From Motacilla alba alba (Eukaryota > Chordata > Aves > Passeriformes > Motacillidae), in assembly GCF_015832195.1 (NCBI RefSeq), contig NC_052030.1, positions 13,039,439 to 13,103,438 of the forward strand: 64,000 nt of DNA, read 5' to 3'. The notes under the pieces are model-generated. The model was not told where the DNA came from, did no database searches, and was given only the letters and a program-made list of their open reading frames with translations. Position 1 is the first letter of the stretch. The number at the start of each line of letters is the position of its first letter. Shown here piece after piece: positions 14,175-27,015 of the stretch. The translations under genes and the position numbers were made by a program.

Positions 14175-14755
14175 CTGAGCTGCTCCTGCAGCCCACCATG
14201 AGCACCAAGCTCACCCCATGAGCTGCTCACTGCAGCCCACCATGAGCACCAAGCTCACCCCATGAGCTGCTCACTGCAGCCCACCATGAGCACCAAGCTC
14301 ACCCCATGAGCTGCTCACTGCAGCCCCACCATGAGCACTGGGCTCACCCCAGGAGCTGCTCACTGCAGCCCCACCATGAGCACTCACCCCATGAGCTGCT
14401 CACTGCAGCCCCACCATGAGCACCAAGCTCACCCCATGAGCTGCTCACTGCAGCCCCACCATGAGCACTGGGCTCACCCCATGAGCTGCTCACTGCAGCC
14501 CCACCATGAGCACTGGGCTCACCCCATGAGCTGCTCACTGCAGCCCCACCATGAGCACTGGGCTCCCCAGAGCTGCTCACTGCAGCCCCACCATGAGCAC
14601 TGGGCTCACCCCATGAGCTGCTCACTGCAGCCCCACCATGAGCACTGGGCTCACCCCATGAGCTGCTCACTGCAGCCCCACCATGAGCACTGGGCTCACC
14701 CCATGAGCTGCTCACTGCAGCCCACGATGAGCACTGGGCTCACCCCCAGCTGCTC
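14175..14755. repeat. Minisatellite of 44/45-bp units, about 13 copies
   Basis: The unit runs GAGCTGCTCACTGCAGCCC, CACCATGAGCAC, then CAAGCTCACCCC or TGGGCTCACCCC. The first copies are 44 bp with CACCAAGCTC; later ones are mostly 45 bp with an extra C and CACTGGGCTC. Two copies are shortened, near 14375 and 14560. The 45-bp length keeps a reading frame open, which produces spurious open frames on both strands. Confidence 0.93.
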
Positions 14756-16967
14756 AGCCCTGGGGGTCCCTGGGGTCACTTTGCAGCCCTGCCTGGGGGC
14801 TCTGAGTGTCAGTGTCCCACACATTGCCCTTTCCAGCTGGACAAGCTCGGTGACCAGGAGTGGCTGCAGGAGGGACAGCCAGGGCTGGCCTGGAGCACGG
14901 CACTCACCCAGACCTGCAGCGCTGCACTGCCAGCCTGGCCAGGAGCAGGGAGCACACAGCATCCCCGACTCCTTCTCTGCTCCCGTGGAGCTTTCACTCT
15001 GTCACGCCCGTGACTTTTGGAGAATTCAACTTCTCCCTGAAGTGCACCAGTGTGAGGGAGAAAAGGAACAGCTGTTCAAAGTTGCATGCTTTAAAACACT
15101 GTCTGCTTCAGGCTACTTCAAATGCTCTGACACTTCAGCTTCCGTAAAGTCTGCCACATGATTAAAAAGATGCTATTTTGCCACTGATAAAACCACACTA
15201 AGTGTTAGTGAAAGATTTATTAGCCTGCAGTAATATTTTACAAATTGCCAAGTGTGCTGCTCTCCCCTCTAATACACTCCAAAGTGTCAGAGCAGAGCAG
15301 CTGCCAGCCCTTCCCTGGACCAGAAGTGAGTGCCCACGATGGAGCTGTGGCAATTAACGCCTCAAACTGAAAAGCCAGGGCGCTGGAAAGTGTTGGAAAC
15401 TTCCAGGCTTTGTTGAGCCTTGAAAAAAATGGCCATTTGGAAACAGAAATGTCTGTTCAAAATGAAAGATTAAAAGAAGCTGATTTTTCTTCTCTCCTTA
15501 TTCTTGATTAAAATCATCCTGAGAGTTTATTCTTTACTAATAACTCAGCAAAAATGCAGTCTGCTCAAAAATGCCTTTTTTCCCATTAGTTCAGTGGGAG
15601 TTTTATTCTCTACAAGTGGTCAACATTGACAGCACTTTGAAATTTACACCTTAGCTTCTCTGTGTCTCAGTCCTCATTAGTGAAACACAGTCTAACACAC
15701 CTCCATTTTCTGGCTGTTCTGTCAGGCCGGACCAAGTAATTTCTGATAATCATTTGCCAGCAAAAATACTGTTTCAATGGACTAAATTCTGCTGTGACAT
15801 ATCTAACCACATTCAGGGAGGTGCAGTTGGCACAAAAGAATCAGTGCAGAGTTTGGACCAGCTCTTTAAAGTTCTTTGAAGTTTCAGATGAAAGAAGTGA
15901 GTAATAAATGTGGACCCTGAAACGAAAAGAAGAATGAGGTACCCTCATTCTGCAAGGAAAATGAGCTTAACCTCATCATTAATCAGCACCAAAAAACCAG
16001 GAATAAAAGCTAAGCCACGAAGACATAATCAATCTGTTAGATGCTACTTGACAGCTGCACTGAAAAACAGCAACAGTAAAGACCCAAAGAAACGTAATCT
16101 TAATCTTTATATTTCACCGGGCATCTTGAGCAGGTTTTTCTTCCATTTTCTATTCCCCACTCTAATGCCCAGAGAACAGAAACTCTAATTACTGCTGCGT
16201 GCTGAAGGCTGCCCAGTAATTACACATCTTTATCTTCATTAGGTGCTGTGAACAAGGCTCGCTCTGAACCAGAGCAGGTAAACTGGAAACTCCAGACACA
16301 TTTTCAATTAAGAGCTCACTTTAAAGTGCTGCTCATTTCAGCTGGGCAGAGAGCTCTCTGCTGTGGGCAGGGGTGCAGAGTGTCCTGAGCCCTGCTGGTG
16401 ACAGCCTGCTGTGACACGGGGCTGGCTGTGTGAAGGTACCACACACACCAGCCCTGAGTGGCACGTTCATGTCCTGACAGGCAAGCACTAAAACACCAGA
16501 AAGCAAAACTGGTTTTTTACATGACTTCCAAATGACATGAAACATGTCTTTGCTTTCAAAATCTTTTTTTTCCAATTCACCAAAAAATGAAACAGAAGAT
16601 GAGTGAGTTAGTAAGGACTTGGTCCATTAACTCCCGCAACATGAGGACAAATAATTTCCTTCTGTTTCCAGATCTAAATTAAGTCTAACAATTTGCTATA
16701 TTTGGCAGATTTACCAGATCCAAAAGGGCTTCACTGAAGAGAAAAAATCCCAAACCCCAAAGGTTCCTAATAATACAGCCAGAAAAGCACATGTAATCAG
16801 AAAATACCAACACAGTGGCTGATCAGGTAAACAGGAACACTGAGGAGATTCTGAAAGGGAAGCATTAAAAATACTAAACTCTGAAATTGCTGGGGTTCAT
16901 CTCATGTATAAGAAATCACCATGAAGGAATTATTTAAAACAAGTCCAATGAGCATAGAAATTGCCTC

Positions 16968-16999
16968 TTTTTTTTCTTTTTTTTTTTTTTTTTTTTTTT
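16968..16999. repeat. Poly(T) tract
   Basis: A run of 31 T with a single C at 16976. On the TMEM132D strand it is poly(A). No AATAAA or retroposed sequence was recognised next to it, so I treat it as a simple repeat. Confidence 0.9.
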
Positions 17000-17950
17000 G
17001 TCAGAAAAGATAGCTCAGGAAAAGCCAAGTACAGCTCTGGCCAGCTCTGTTCTTCACTCATTCTGCCCGAGTTGCCACTGGCTCTGTGACAGGGAGCCAC
17101 CAAACCCGTGGGTATGTCTCAAACCTCCCAAAGGACAGGAACTGCTCATGTGTGCCCACAGAGGCAGAGAATGCCCACCAGGAGGGCTGGTGTGAGCTGC
17201 TGGGCTCGGGAGGCTTTGGAGCTGCTCACAAGCAGCAGAGCCCTCAGCAAGGCCAGGTCCCAGAAAGGAGCAGCTCCCAGGAGTCCATGGGATAACAGCC
17301 ATCCCCAGCAGCTGCCAGGGTGGCCTGGAGGGTTTGTGATCGTTTTAAAAGGGACGTGCTGGTTGTCAAAAAAAAAAAAATCAATTTTAACTTTCATTTG
17401 GAGCTGCATCTCTTGTTTCCTCTTCTCGAGTGACAGCCACAGGGAGTTTGTGGAAAGATAAAAGCTGCTGCAGATAAGGCAGCTTTTGTGTCACCTGCTG
17501 GAATCCTCCATCACTGCCAGCAGCTCCTTCCTCCTCACCATTCATGAAGCAGACAGAGGCATGCAGGACCGACTCCTGACAGGATTTCAGTGGCAATTCT
17601 GGTCCTTGCTGAAAGCCTCCAAGAAGCACGATTACCTGAGGCTCCAGCGTGACCCCCCTTTTCAGGCCAAAAGGGAAGCAGGAGAGCACACCCTGAGCCC
17701 AGCACAGAGCAGCAGCACTGCCAGCATTCCCTCAGCCCAGGGACTGCAGGCACAGGGACACCAGCCCCGGAAACGCTGCCCAAGGGGAAGTGTCAGACAA
17801 TGCCACGTGTCTGACGAGCAGGACGGGAAATTGGGGGTTTGTGTTTGGTTTGTTGCTTCACTGGAGCGAGCTATACAGCAATACCAGCAATAATAAATCT
17901 TGGTGTTCCAGCAGCAGAGCAGTCAGAAAATGAAAGAACTTGTTCCATTA

Positions 17951-18151
<201 letters not shown>

Positions 18152-18344
18152 CTAAGAGAAAAGAAAACAAAAGGCCACTCAGTATTTATATTCTGCTATT
18201 AATTCATCAGCACCACCTGCATTCAGCTTCAACGCCTCTTGGCTATGGCGAGGATGTTCCAGTGCAGCAGGACAGGCAGATTTCCTCCCTGCAGCCCTGA
18301 CCATGCTCCCAGCTGTGACTCAGGGCTGTGAGGTATCTCTGGTG

Positions 18345-18620
18345 CCCTAACTGCTGTCCTGCCCTAACTGCTGTCTGTGCCCTAACTGCTGTCCTGCCCT
18401 AACTGCTGTCTGTGCCCTAACTGCTGTCCTGCCCTAACTGCTGTCTGTGCCCTAACTGCTGTCCTGCCCTAACTGCTGTCCTGCCCTAACTGCTGTCCTG
18501 CCCTAACTGCTGTCTGTGCCCTAACTGCTGTCTGTGCCCTAACTGCTGTCCTGCCCTAACTGCTGTCCTGCCCTAACTGCTGTCTGTGCCCTAACTGCTG
18601 TCCTGCCCTAACTGCTGTCT
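18345..18620. repeat. Minisatellite of two interleaved units, 17 bp (A) and 18 bp (B)
   Basis: Each unit begins CCCTAACTGCTGTC. Type A ends CTG (17 bp) and type B ends TGTG (18 bp). Fifteen full units and a partial sixteenth run in the order A B A B A B A A A B B A A B A, followed by the partial copy at 18606. There are essentially no other substitutions. On the TMEM132D sense strand each unit contains GTTAGGGC. The array lies 194 to 469 bases upstream of the 3' splice site at 18151. Confidence 0.95.
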
Positions 18621-18884
18621 CATCAATGCTCCCTGAGGGTCAGAGCAGCCAGCCCCCTGGAGTGAGCCTGCAGCAGGGACACCTCCAGCCTGAGCCCATC
18701 TTGATTATCACCTAAAAACGTCTCAAGTCTTGCTGCTTCACCCCTTTTCTAAAAGGTTTCCTACAAACACTGACATTCTGTGCTGGGAGTGCCCCTCTGC
18801 CTGGACACCCAGGCTGGCACGTGGGCACAGCCCAGGGGCAGGGTTTGAACTGCTCTTGGGGATGCAGTCTTGGCAAGGTCAGGA

Positions 18885-19453
18885 CCCCAGAGCCCCTGAG
18901 CAGTGGCACTGCCACCCCAGAGCCCCTGAGCAGTGGCACTGCCACCCCAGAGCCTGTGAGCGGTGCCACTGCCACCCCAGAGCCCGTGAGCAGTGCCACT
19001 GCCACCCCAGAGCGAGTGAGCGGTGCCACTGCCACCCCAGGGGCTGTGAGCAGTGCCACTGCCACCCCAGAGCCCCTGAGCAGTGCCACTGCCACCCCAG
19101 AGCCTGTGAGCGGTGCCACTGCCACCCCAGAGTGAGTGAGCGGTGCCACTGCCACCCCAGAGCCCCTGAGCAGTGCCACTGCCACCCCAGAGCCCCTGAG
19201 CAGTGCCACTGCCACCCCAGAGCCTGTGAGCAGTGCCACTGCCACCCCAGAGCCCCTGAGCAGTGGCACTGCCACCCCAGAGCCCCTGAGCAGTGCCACT
19301 GCCACCCCAGAGTGAGTGAGCGGTGCCACTGCCACCCCAGAGCCCCTGAGCAGTGCCACTGCCACCCCAGAGCCCCTGAGCAGTGCCACTGCCACCCCAG
19401 AGCCTGTGAGCAGTGCCACTGCCACCCCAGAGCCCCTGAGCAGTGGCACTGCC
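18885..19453. repeat. Minisatellite of 30-bp units, 19 copies, with a 180-bp higher-order duplication
   Basis: The unit is GCCACTGCCACCCCAG followed by a variable AGCCCCTGAGCAGT-like part. All units are exactly 30 bp with no indels. Variant positions are the AGCCCCTGAG/AGCCTGTGAG/AGTGAGTGAG segment and the CAGT/CGGT and GGCACT/GCCACT choices. Positions 19113-19273 are identical to 19293-19453, a six-unit block copied with no mismatch. Because 30 is divisible by three, long open frames appear on both strands (18730-19809 plus, 18712-19548 minus). They are not genes. Confidence 0.96.
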
Positions 19454-20340
19454 TCTCCTGCCAGGCACCGTGCCTTCCCCTGCTCTGCCTCCAGGGGAAT
19501 TCGAGTCAGACTCAGGCCTGGGTCAATGACAGGACTGTGTGGGATCACACCCTCTTCAGTTTCCTAGGATTTATCCCAGATGGATTGTCCCAGATAGACG
19601 GGATTTATCCTGGATTTTATCCTGCTGGTGGGCGAGCAGCCCCACACCTCCTTCCTCACATTTTACAGAGGTGTGTGCATCCCCAGCCTCTCTCAGACAG
19701 AGCAGGGACGCTGGCAGGGTCTGGGCTCAGCAAACCAAACCAGCTCTGTGGTGACCAGTGCCTGTCACTGAACACACTCCTCCCGTTTGATTCACCAGTT
19801 CTCACCTAGAAGTGCTGAGTTCAGATTACCTGAAGAGCATCAGACCAGCCAGAGCTCTTTGTCACCTGGGTGTCACCCCTGTCTGGTACCACAGACTGGC
19901 TGATCTCTGCCAGGACACTCTGAGCACCAATTCCTGCCCGAGTCCTCCCACCCCGAACTGCAAGACCCTGCTCATTTCTGGAAAGGTCTCTGAGCCTCTC
20001 CGAGCTGTGCCTGTGAAGCTGGGACCATCCTGTACAACAAGAGGCTCTTGGTTTCAGCTGGCTCCTGTGCAGTAAAGGCTCCAGAGCCCTTCAGGTGCTA
20101 AATTCTCATTATCCAAATAGCTCCCGCTCGGAGCCCTGAGACTGACCTGATTTTACTCCTGCAAGACAAGGGAGTGAGGATTGGATCCAAGTCACCAGAA
20201 GATGGTGACTGCCTCTACTGCCTCTTGGGCTAAAGGGGAGAAGCTGAGCTTTTTCTCCTCTCAAGTTTTCACATCAAAAAGATCTTTTCCTCTTACTTAA
20301 AGAAACAGACACACTTTATTCAGACTCAAAGCAATATTTA

Positions 20341-20354
20341 AAGAAAAAAAAAAA
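20341..20354. repeat. Short A-rich tract
   Basis: An uninterrupted run of adenines follows AAAG in AT-rich intron sequence. It is a simple repeat with no further context. Confidence 0.6.
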
Positions 20355-21260
20355 CCCCTCCCGGTCACTTGATATCTGCTTTGCTAAGGTTGCCCCATCC
20401 TCACTGTGATCTTTAGGGAAGGGAGAAAGAGGATTTCACAAAAAGAGAACTTGAGAAGAAAATCCTCTCCCTCCCTCAGCACAAAAGCCCTTCAGATATT
20501 TTGAAATTGCAATTCATCCCAGGGTGAGAAGATCTGCCTGCACACTCAGGTCTGTCTCGAGCACACGTCTGCTCTCAGAGCAGAACGTACTGCCCAGCAC
20601 CGAGCTCTCAGGTTTGCAAGGAAGTTTCCAGGTTCTGTGGTTCTTCCCCAGCCTGGGCTCTGCAACCAGCTTCCTCAGCACCTTCTGCTGCTCCCGTGGG
20701 CTCTGCAGAGCTGCAGTGGGAGCAGCTGAGAGCACAGGCACTGTCAGCACCCGCTGCCATCACTGCAGTGTCAGGCCCTGCTGGCAGTGCTTCTGCCAGC
20801 CCTGGCACCGAGCTCCTTCCCCTGGGACGGCTGCAGGCCCCAGCACCCACCAAGCTGCTCACACCTCGTGCTGAGCTGCCAAGAGCTGCTCCCCAGGCAG
20901 CCACAGCTCCCTCCCTCCCTCCCCGGATCCATTAGTGTGACCCTCACAATTATTTCATAAAGCAAAGGGAGCTTTAATAAGCGAGCCTTTGAAGCGGCGT
21001 GATTAATGAGGTCTGCTTACCAGAGGCAAATGGAATTTCCCCTGGTAAGAGCCAGGAACTGAGAATGGTCCCCAGAAGTTCCACGAATTTCTTCTGAGGC
21101 TGTGAGTTTTGCAGAGCTGGCTTTGGATGCTCTGGACACAGAGTGCATCCCAGTGCAGCCGTCCCTGTCCCTGGCTGGCACCTGCTGCCCAGTGTCACCC
21201 TGCCCTGCCCTGCAGCACCTCTGAGTCCCTGCCCCTGGCTGGCACCTGCTGCTCACTGCT

Positions 21261-21950
21261 CTGACACTGGGCTGACATTGGGCTGGAGCTGACACTCATC
21301 TGGCAGTGGGTGACACTGGACAGGCACTGGGTGACACTCAGCTGGCACTGGGCTGTCCTGCCCTGGAGTCACTGAGCTGGCTCTGGGTGGCACTGGATGA
21401 CACTGGGTGACAGTGACACTGGGCAGGCACTGAGCTGGCTCTGGGTGGCACTGGGTGACACTGGGTGACAGTGACACTGGGCAGGCACTGAGCTGGCTCT
21501 GGGTGACACTGGGTGACACTGGGTGGCTCTGGGTGGCTCTGGGTGGCTCTGGGCGGCACTGGGCTGTCCTGTCCCGCAGTCACTGAGCTAGCTCTGGGTG
21601 GCACTGGGTGACACTGGGTGGCACTGGGTGGCACCGGGCTGTCCTGTCCCGCAGTCACTGAGCTGGCTCTGGGTGGCACTGGGCAGGCACTGGGTGGCTC
21701 TAGGTGACACTGGGTGGCTCTGGGTAGCACTGGGTGGCTCTGGGTGGCACCGGGCTGTCCTGTCCCGCAGTCACTGAGCTGGCACTGGGTGGCACTGGGC
21801 AGGCACTGGGTGGCTCTAGGTGACACTGGGTGGCTCTGGGTGGCACTGGGTGGCTCTGGGTGGCACCAGGCTGTCCTGTCCCGCAGTCACTGAGCTGGCA
21901 CTGGGTGGCACTGGGTGGCACCGGGCTGTCCTGTCCCGCAGTCCCTGAGT
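21261..21950. repeat. Composite minisatellite of about 10-bp G-rich monomers
   Basis: Monomers of the form CACTGGGTGG, CTCTGGGTGG and CACTGGGTGA recur with drift. They are interrupted by a longer anchor, CTGTCCTGTCCCGCAGTCAC, which is seen near 21564, 21639, 21755, 21871 and 21927, with a diverged copy near 21353. Anchor spacings (about 75, 116, 116 and 56 bp) suggest repeated block duplication. The plus strand is rich in GGG runs. Confidence 0.9.
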
Positions 21951-22084
21951 GGGTGCTCTGCCTGCAGGGGTTCCTGTGGCCACACTGCCCCAGGTCCCCA
22001 GCTCAGGGTCCTGCTCCTGCAGGCAGCTGTTGCCCAGCCAGGAGCACCCCTGGGGCAGGCGCGCGGAGCCGCTCCCTTCCGAGG

Positions 22085-22800
22085 AAACAAACCCCGTACT
22101 CAGCCACTCTGAGATTTATAGCTCAGAGCTCAGCATGTAAAAGCCATAAATCTAAATAGTTACTAATTTATAACTGTTGCTTTTTGCTGCTTGAGTGGAA
22201 AAGGAATCTCCCGAAGAAATATGATGTTCTTTATCTATAACTAACACAGATTACAGGAGATAGGATGTCAGGGCACCTCAGGATGGGAATAGTTATGCTT
22301 CTGCAAAGCTACAGCCAAACAGTCTCACAGGTAAAAGCTGATTCCCTCAGCAGCTATTAAAAAGGTGCTGAACTCTCTCTAACTATTAACACAGCATATC
22401 TCTATAATTCACTTACGCTGAGCCCCTCCAATAATAACATGAAATCATCAGAGAAAAACACGTCTCTGCACGTAATAGAAATGGAAGAGCAGGTAATCCT
22501 TATTCTGAAATTGCTACCACGGTAAATAAACAGTAATGCTTTAAAGAAGATGCTAGAGCGAGTGTTCTTTGCTTACTGAAGAGATTCATATTCAATAACT
22601 GAGCATATTAGGCCCTCCAGCAGAAACTTATGCAGAAGATGTACACAGTAAGCATCAATTTAAGTTGAAATGCAGAAGTGAATACCTATTAGGTTTTTTC
22701 AATTTTAATAGCTAGCTTCTCTGAAATTTAATTTCCCTTCAGACATCTTTTGCCTTATCTTTCCTAGGGTGAAAAAAAGGACTTACCAATATCTTTATAA
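22085..22800. other. AT-rich single-copy block, candidate conserved non-coding DNA
   Basis: Directly after the G-rich array ending near 21950 the composition switches to AT-rich unique sequence with TTTATAGC, CATAAATCTAAATAG and ACTAATTTATAAC. No coding or repeat signal is visible. Such blocks in long introns of neural genes often hold enhancers, but this is inference. Confidence 0.25.
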
Positions 22801-25800
22801 ATCTTTCCAAATTTCTGTTTCTGTTGGCTGTGTACACAGTTTGTGTGTGGATATGTGTGCACACAACTTTTGAAAGGAATCAATGCATGACTGACTCATG
22901 CTTAGCTTTGGTCCAGCTGCACCCGAGCTCCCCTCTCAGTCTGGGACACGAGGGGGTCCCTTCTGACCCTCAGGGAGGCTCTCCCTGGCCCTTTGGTCTG
23001 AGCCTGGCTGGAAATGCTCAGCAGCCCCTTGCACTGCATCCACATTTCCACTGCATTTAACCCACTGCGTTCATCACCAATAAAACGTGTTGCTGCTTTT
23101 CTCTTGCATGAAGTGCATCCTGCCACCCAGCACACTCACACCCTCCAGGAGGAGAAGGGCTTGTCCTACTGCAATCCACAGGGAAAAGGAGATTAAAAAC
23201 TCCCCATGACACGGTAATTCATGTTCTGGAAGCACAGCAGATCTCCAGAGACACTCTTCATTAGAGCGGTGGAATACATCTGCAGGCTAAAAATCTAATT
23301 TCAAAAATCAAGAATGTTCCTCTCGAGTTTCAATAGGTATTTTGGCTTCTGGGTTATGCACAGAGTGCAATCAGGAAGAGAACAAACTGACCCCTGAAAT
23401 CTCCTGGAGTCCAGAGCAAGCACAAACGAGACTGAATAGCTGCCTCAAAATCCATGAAATTTGACACTCCTTAACAGTCTCCTTTTCCTCTTTTTAATGT
23501 GTTTTCTGTTAATCAGCATGTAGAGCATTAATCCAGGGTCCCACCTTGAATCTTTTCCCCATTTAGGTAAAAAAACCCCGGATTTGCCTCCTGTTCAACC
23601 AGCAGCCATCTTGCCCCATCAGGATCCACGCTTCAGTCATGCATAACTAATTTCAAATCTTATTTAGCATCAAGTCTCAGAATTAAGCAGCTAAGTGACA
23701 GCTGTTTAATTAACTCCTTAAGCTGATTAGAAAGCATTACAGAAATCCCCCCAAGGAAGAGTTTATAACTGTCAAGAGAGCCTAAGGCCATGTTAATGCT
23801 TCTGTTTAAATTTAGTAAGCTTCTAAACCAATAAAGTCTAAATGCCTGACATTCTCATGGACGTGGTCAAACTCAGCTTTTTTCCTCCTGTTACCACTGC
23901 AAGGGTAGGAAACAAAAGCAGCGCCAGAGAAGGGATTTGAGGAGTCAGGAAGCAGCAGCTGAGGAGCAAAGCCAAGAGCTGCACGTCCCCCGGGAGCTGC
24001 TGTGGGTCGTGGCACCAGCCCTGCTTTGGTCGGGATTAGCTCTGAGCTGGAGTAAAGCTGAGCTTGCACCTGAAATGCAGAGTCATCTCCAGCCCCTGGC
24101 TGCAAGGAAAAGGGTTTGTTCATCGGCCCTTAAACCCTAAATCCACCTTTAATGATGAGATTATGGCAGCTGAAGTACAAGTTTTAGAAGCAGCTGGTGG
24201 GGCTAGATACAAGGTGGTGCAGAGAAACCAGAATTGCTCCAAAGCAGATTTCCTGGCCATTATTGTCAGCTCTGAGCTGGCAAACAGCTTGAAATATATG
24301 AAATACAATTCTGATTTCCTTATTTCCCCTGTTGTTTCCAGATTCTTTAGGATGTGCTGGAAAAATTATTGAAAAATCAGCTGCAATTCTTCTGTGTCCA
24401 AGGGAATAAAGGAGCAGTGGCCAGAAATAACCCAAATTAATCTCTGAGACCTTTAATATAAACAGAAGAGTTGAAAGTACAAGTTGAAATACTGCAAGTA
24501 TGAGAAATCATGGTGGAACCCGAATGAGAAAATGTGAAAAGACTGACATGAACTCCAAGGTTAAATGTTTGGTTTAATGTGGGCACCTTTCATCATGCAG
24601 AATGAAATCTGAATTCCCTGGGAATGGCAGAGAGGAGGGGGATATAAGCAAATTAATCACATTTCATTCAAGCACTTGCTGCTTAATCAGCCTCCCTTTT
24701 TCCCTGGCACAGGCAGGAGAGCTCCACGGGCAGACGGGCTGACACAGGGCAAGAAGGAGCATGCCAGGAACCCAAATGCACCCTTCCCTGGACAGATCTG
24801 CCTGCTGACTCCCACTCTCCACACAGGTGCTGGAGAGGGGAATATGGATTTTCTGAATGGTAGAACGTGATTGCTAACCATTGTTTAGAAAGGAGTGGGT
24901 GGCAGAATCAATACTAGAATATGTGTTTCACCCTTTCTTCCTCAGCCTGTGACTCCTGGAATGGTTTTGACTCCATGTGATGGGGGTGACACCTCCAGCC
25001 ACGCTGTCACTCCTCCCCACTGGGGCAGAATCACTGCAGGGAGCAGATGTGGCAAGGATGAGCAGTGAAACAAACCCCAAATAGACACAAAGCCCAGCAA
25101 TCACAATTTTCCAGTTAAAAAACAGAGAACAGCCAGTGGATTGTGCTGTAAGGAAAAAGCAACGTGGCATAATCAGAGAGACTGTCTGCCCCTCCTACTG
25201 TCACACACAAGGCATCCGGGAAGAATACCTAATAATATGTAATCTCAGACTGAACTTGTGCAAAGCTTTCAGCTATTTGCTATTCTTTTTAACAAACTTT
25301 CATCTCAGTGGAGATAGAATCTGTCACCGAGGCTGGAGGAGGGTGGGGAAGAAAAGCTGAAGATGTAGTACAGTGCTGAGAGCAGGAACCAGGACAGGGA
25401 GCAAAAGGAGAGGCAGGTGGGACAAAGGAACAGGGGGAGCATTAGAAGAGGACCAGCAGTGAGAGGTTTCTCGTTACGCAGCCTGTGATGCTCAGTAAAA
25501 AGCTCAGGAAGGACAGAAATGCAGCTCAGCAGGCAAATGCAGGTGCTGCTGAGGCTGCCCATGGAGCCAGGCTGGAAACTCCCTTCTTCCACAGGGTGTG
25601 CAGCAAAGACAGACAGTCCCAACTGTGGACACTGCCTATGATTGCAGGATGCAATTCCACATCTCTGAGTGATGAAAAAAGCCAGGAAATAAATCATCTC
25701 GCTCCCAGGGAGAGAAAAACACATTTGCCTGTTGTGTCCCCTCTCCTTTCCTTTGTCTGCCTCGCGTGGCTCAGCTGGAGTGGCTCAGAACAGGGATTCT

Positions 25801-26814
25801 GGATTTGTTCTGTGTTTGGGCAGTGCCCAGCCCTGCTCACACCGAGGTCAGGCTGCTGCAGCAGCCAGCAGCAGGTCCCAGCCCCCGCAGGTACCACACG
25901 GCAAACACCACAAATCTCTGGGCTGTCACTGACACAAGAGACCCAAGGGCTTCAGGTCTCCCACAGTGACCCACTGAGCAGAAGTGAACGTTGAACCTGG
26001 CCTTCCTGTGTCTCTGGGAGAGGGCAATGAGCTGCTCAGCTCTGGGACAGGCTGTGACAGCACCAGCAAAGGCACCACTGGGTCTCCTTCACGCCCTGAC
26101 AGCTGGGGAGCCAAACCCTCCCATGGGACATCACTTTCTTCCCAGCTGTAGAGGCAATGTAAATTTAATTTGTCTCAGGTTTAAGACGACAAAGTCCCTT
26201 TGATGTGCAGCATTTAGGCATGGTGCTAGCATCCTTCTGGGGAGCTGTCCTTTGCTGTTTGGGTGGTTTGCAGTGCTAAATAGGCTGCCACCATCCCAGG
26301 GAGCTGTCATGCACCTCCCCTGCTTATCAAAGTCACACCCAGGAAGCCTCAGAGTTGTCAGGCTGTGGTTCTTCAGAGGAATTGCTAATTAATTCTCAGC
26401 CCCCAAAGTGTAACTCCACAAAGCCGTGTGTGCATACTTGATTGTGGTCTCTAGACAGGCTGCTTCAGCTGATCATCACCACAGCTTGCTCTTGAAAGGA
26501 AACAAACAAATGTGTTTGGGGAGGGTTTCTTCTTGGCTTTGCCCCAGCAGGCTGCCAGGCACCACCGCAGGAGGGACAGGCTTGGTGACCCTCACAGCAG
26601 CCCGTGCCCAGGAGCAGGGCTGGGAACCTGCCCCAAGGCACGGGAGATGCCTGTGCCTGCAGCCACTGGAGCAAAAGGAGATTCATCTTCTGAGGAAAAA
26701 ATGTTGCCCTGCTGTGCAACATTCCATTCACTTCCATGCCAGCTCAGCACAGGGCTGCCTTGGTGGCTCACTGCCCTGTGCCACATCCCGCAGGGACCCT
26801 GGGACTCAGTGCCC

Positions 26815-27015
26815 AGGGCAGGGCAGCATTCCCTGGGAGTATTCCCTGGCAGCATTCCCCTCACACAGCCCTGCCCTGGGAGCATTCCCTGGGAGCATTC
26901 CCTGGGAGCTGTCCCTGGGAGCATTCCCTGGGAGCTGTCCCCTCACACAGCCCTGCCCTGGGAGCATTCCCTGGGAGCTGTCCCCTCACACAGCCCTGCC
27001 CTGGGAGCTGTCCCC
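26815..27015. repeat. Minisatellite of mixed 14-bp and about 44-bp units
   Basis: Short monomers CCCTGGGAGCATT and CCCTGGGAGCTGT alternate with a spacer CCCTCACACAGCCCTG at about 26858, 26940 and 26984. The last two spacers are 44 bp apart and the blocks between them are nearly identical. This accounts for the open frames at 26426-27394. Confidence 0.88.

Noticed and set aside
14331..15161. 276-residue open frame
   Set aside because: Most of it is the 45-bp minisatellite read in frame; the remainder has no recognisable domain.
16968..17400. Poly(T) at 16968 as the tail of a retroposed gene on the minus strand
   Set aside because: No polyadenylation signal, coding remnant or target-site duplication was visible next to it.
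18345..18620. Interstitial telomere repeat because of CCCTAA in every unit
   Set aside because: The hexamer is never tandem; it occurs once per 17- or 18-bp unit, so this is a minisatellite.
18712..19809. Open frames of 359 residues (plus) and 278 residues (minus)
   Set aside because: They coincide with the 30-bp array, whose length is divisible by three, and show only the repeat peptide. There are no splice sites or family match.
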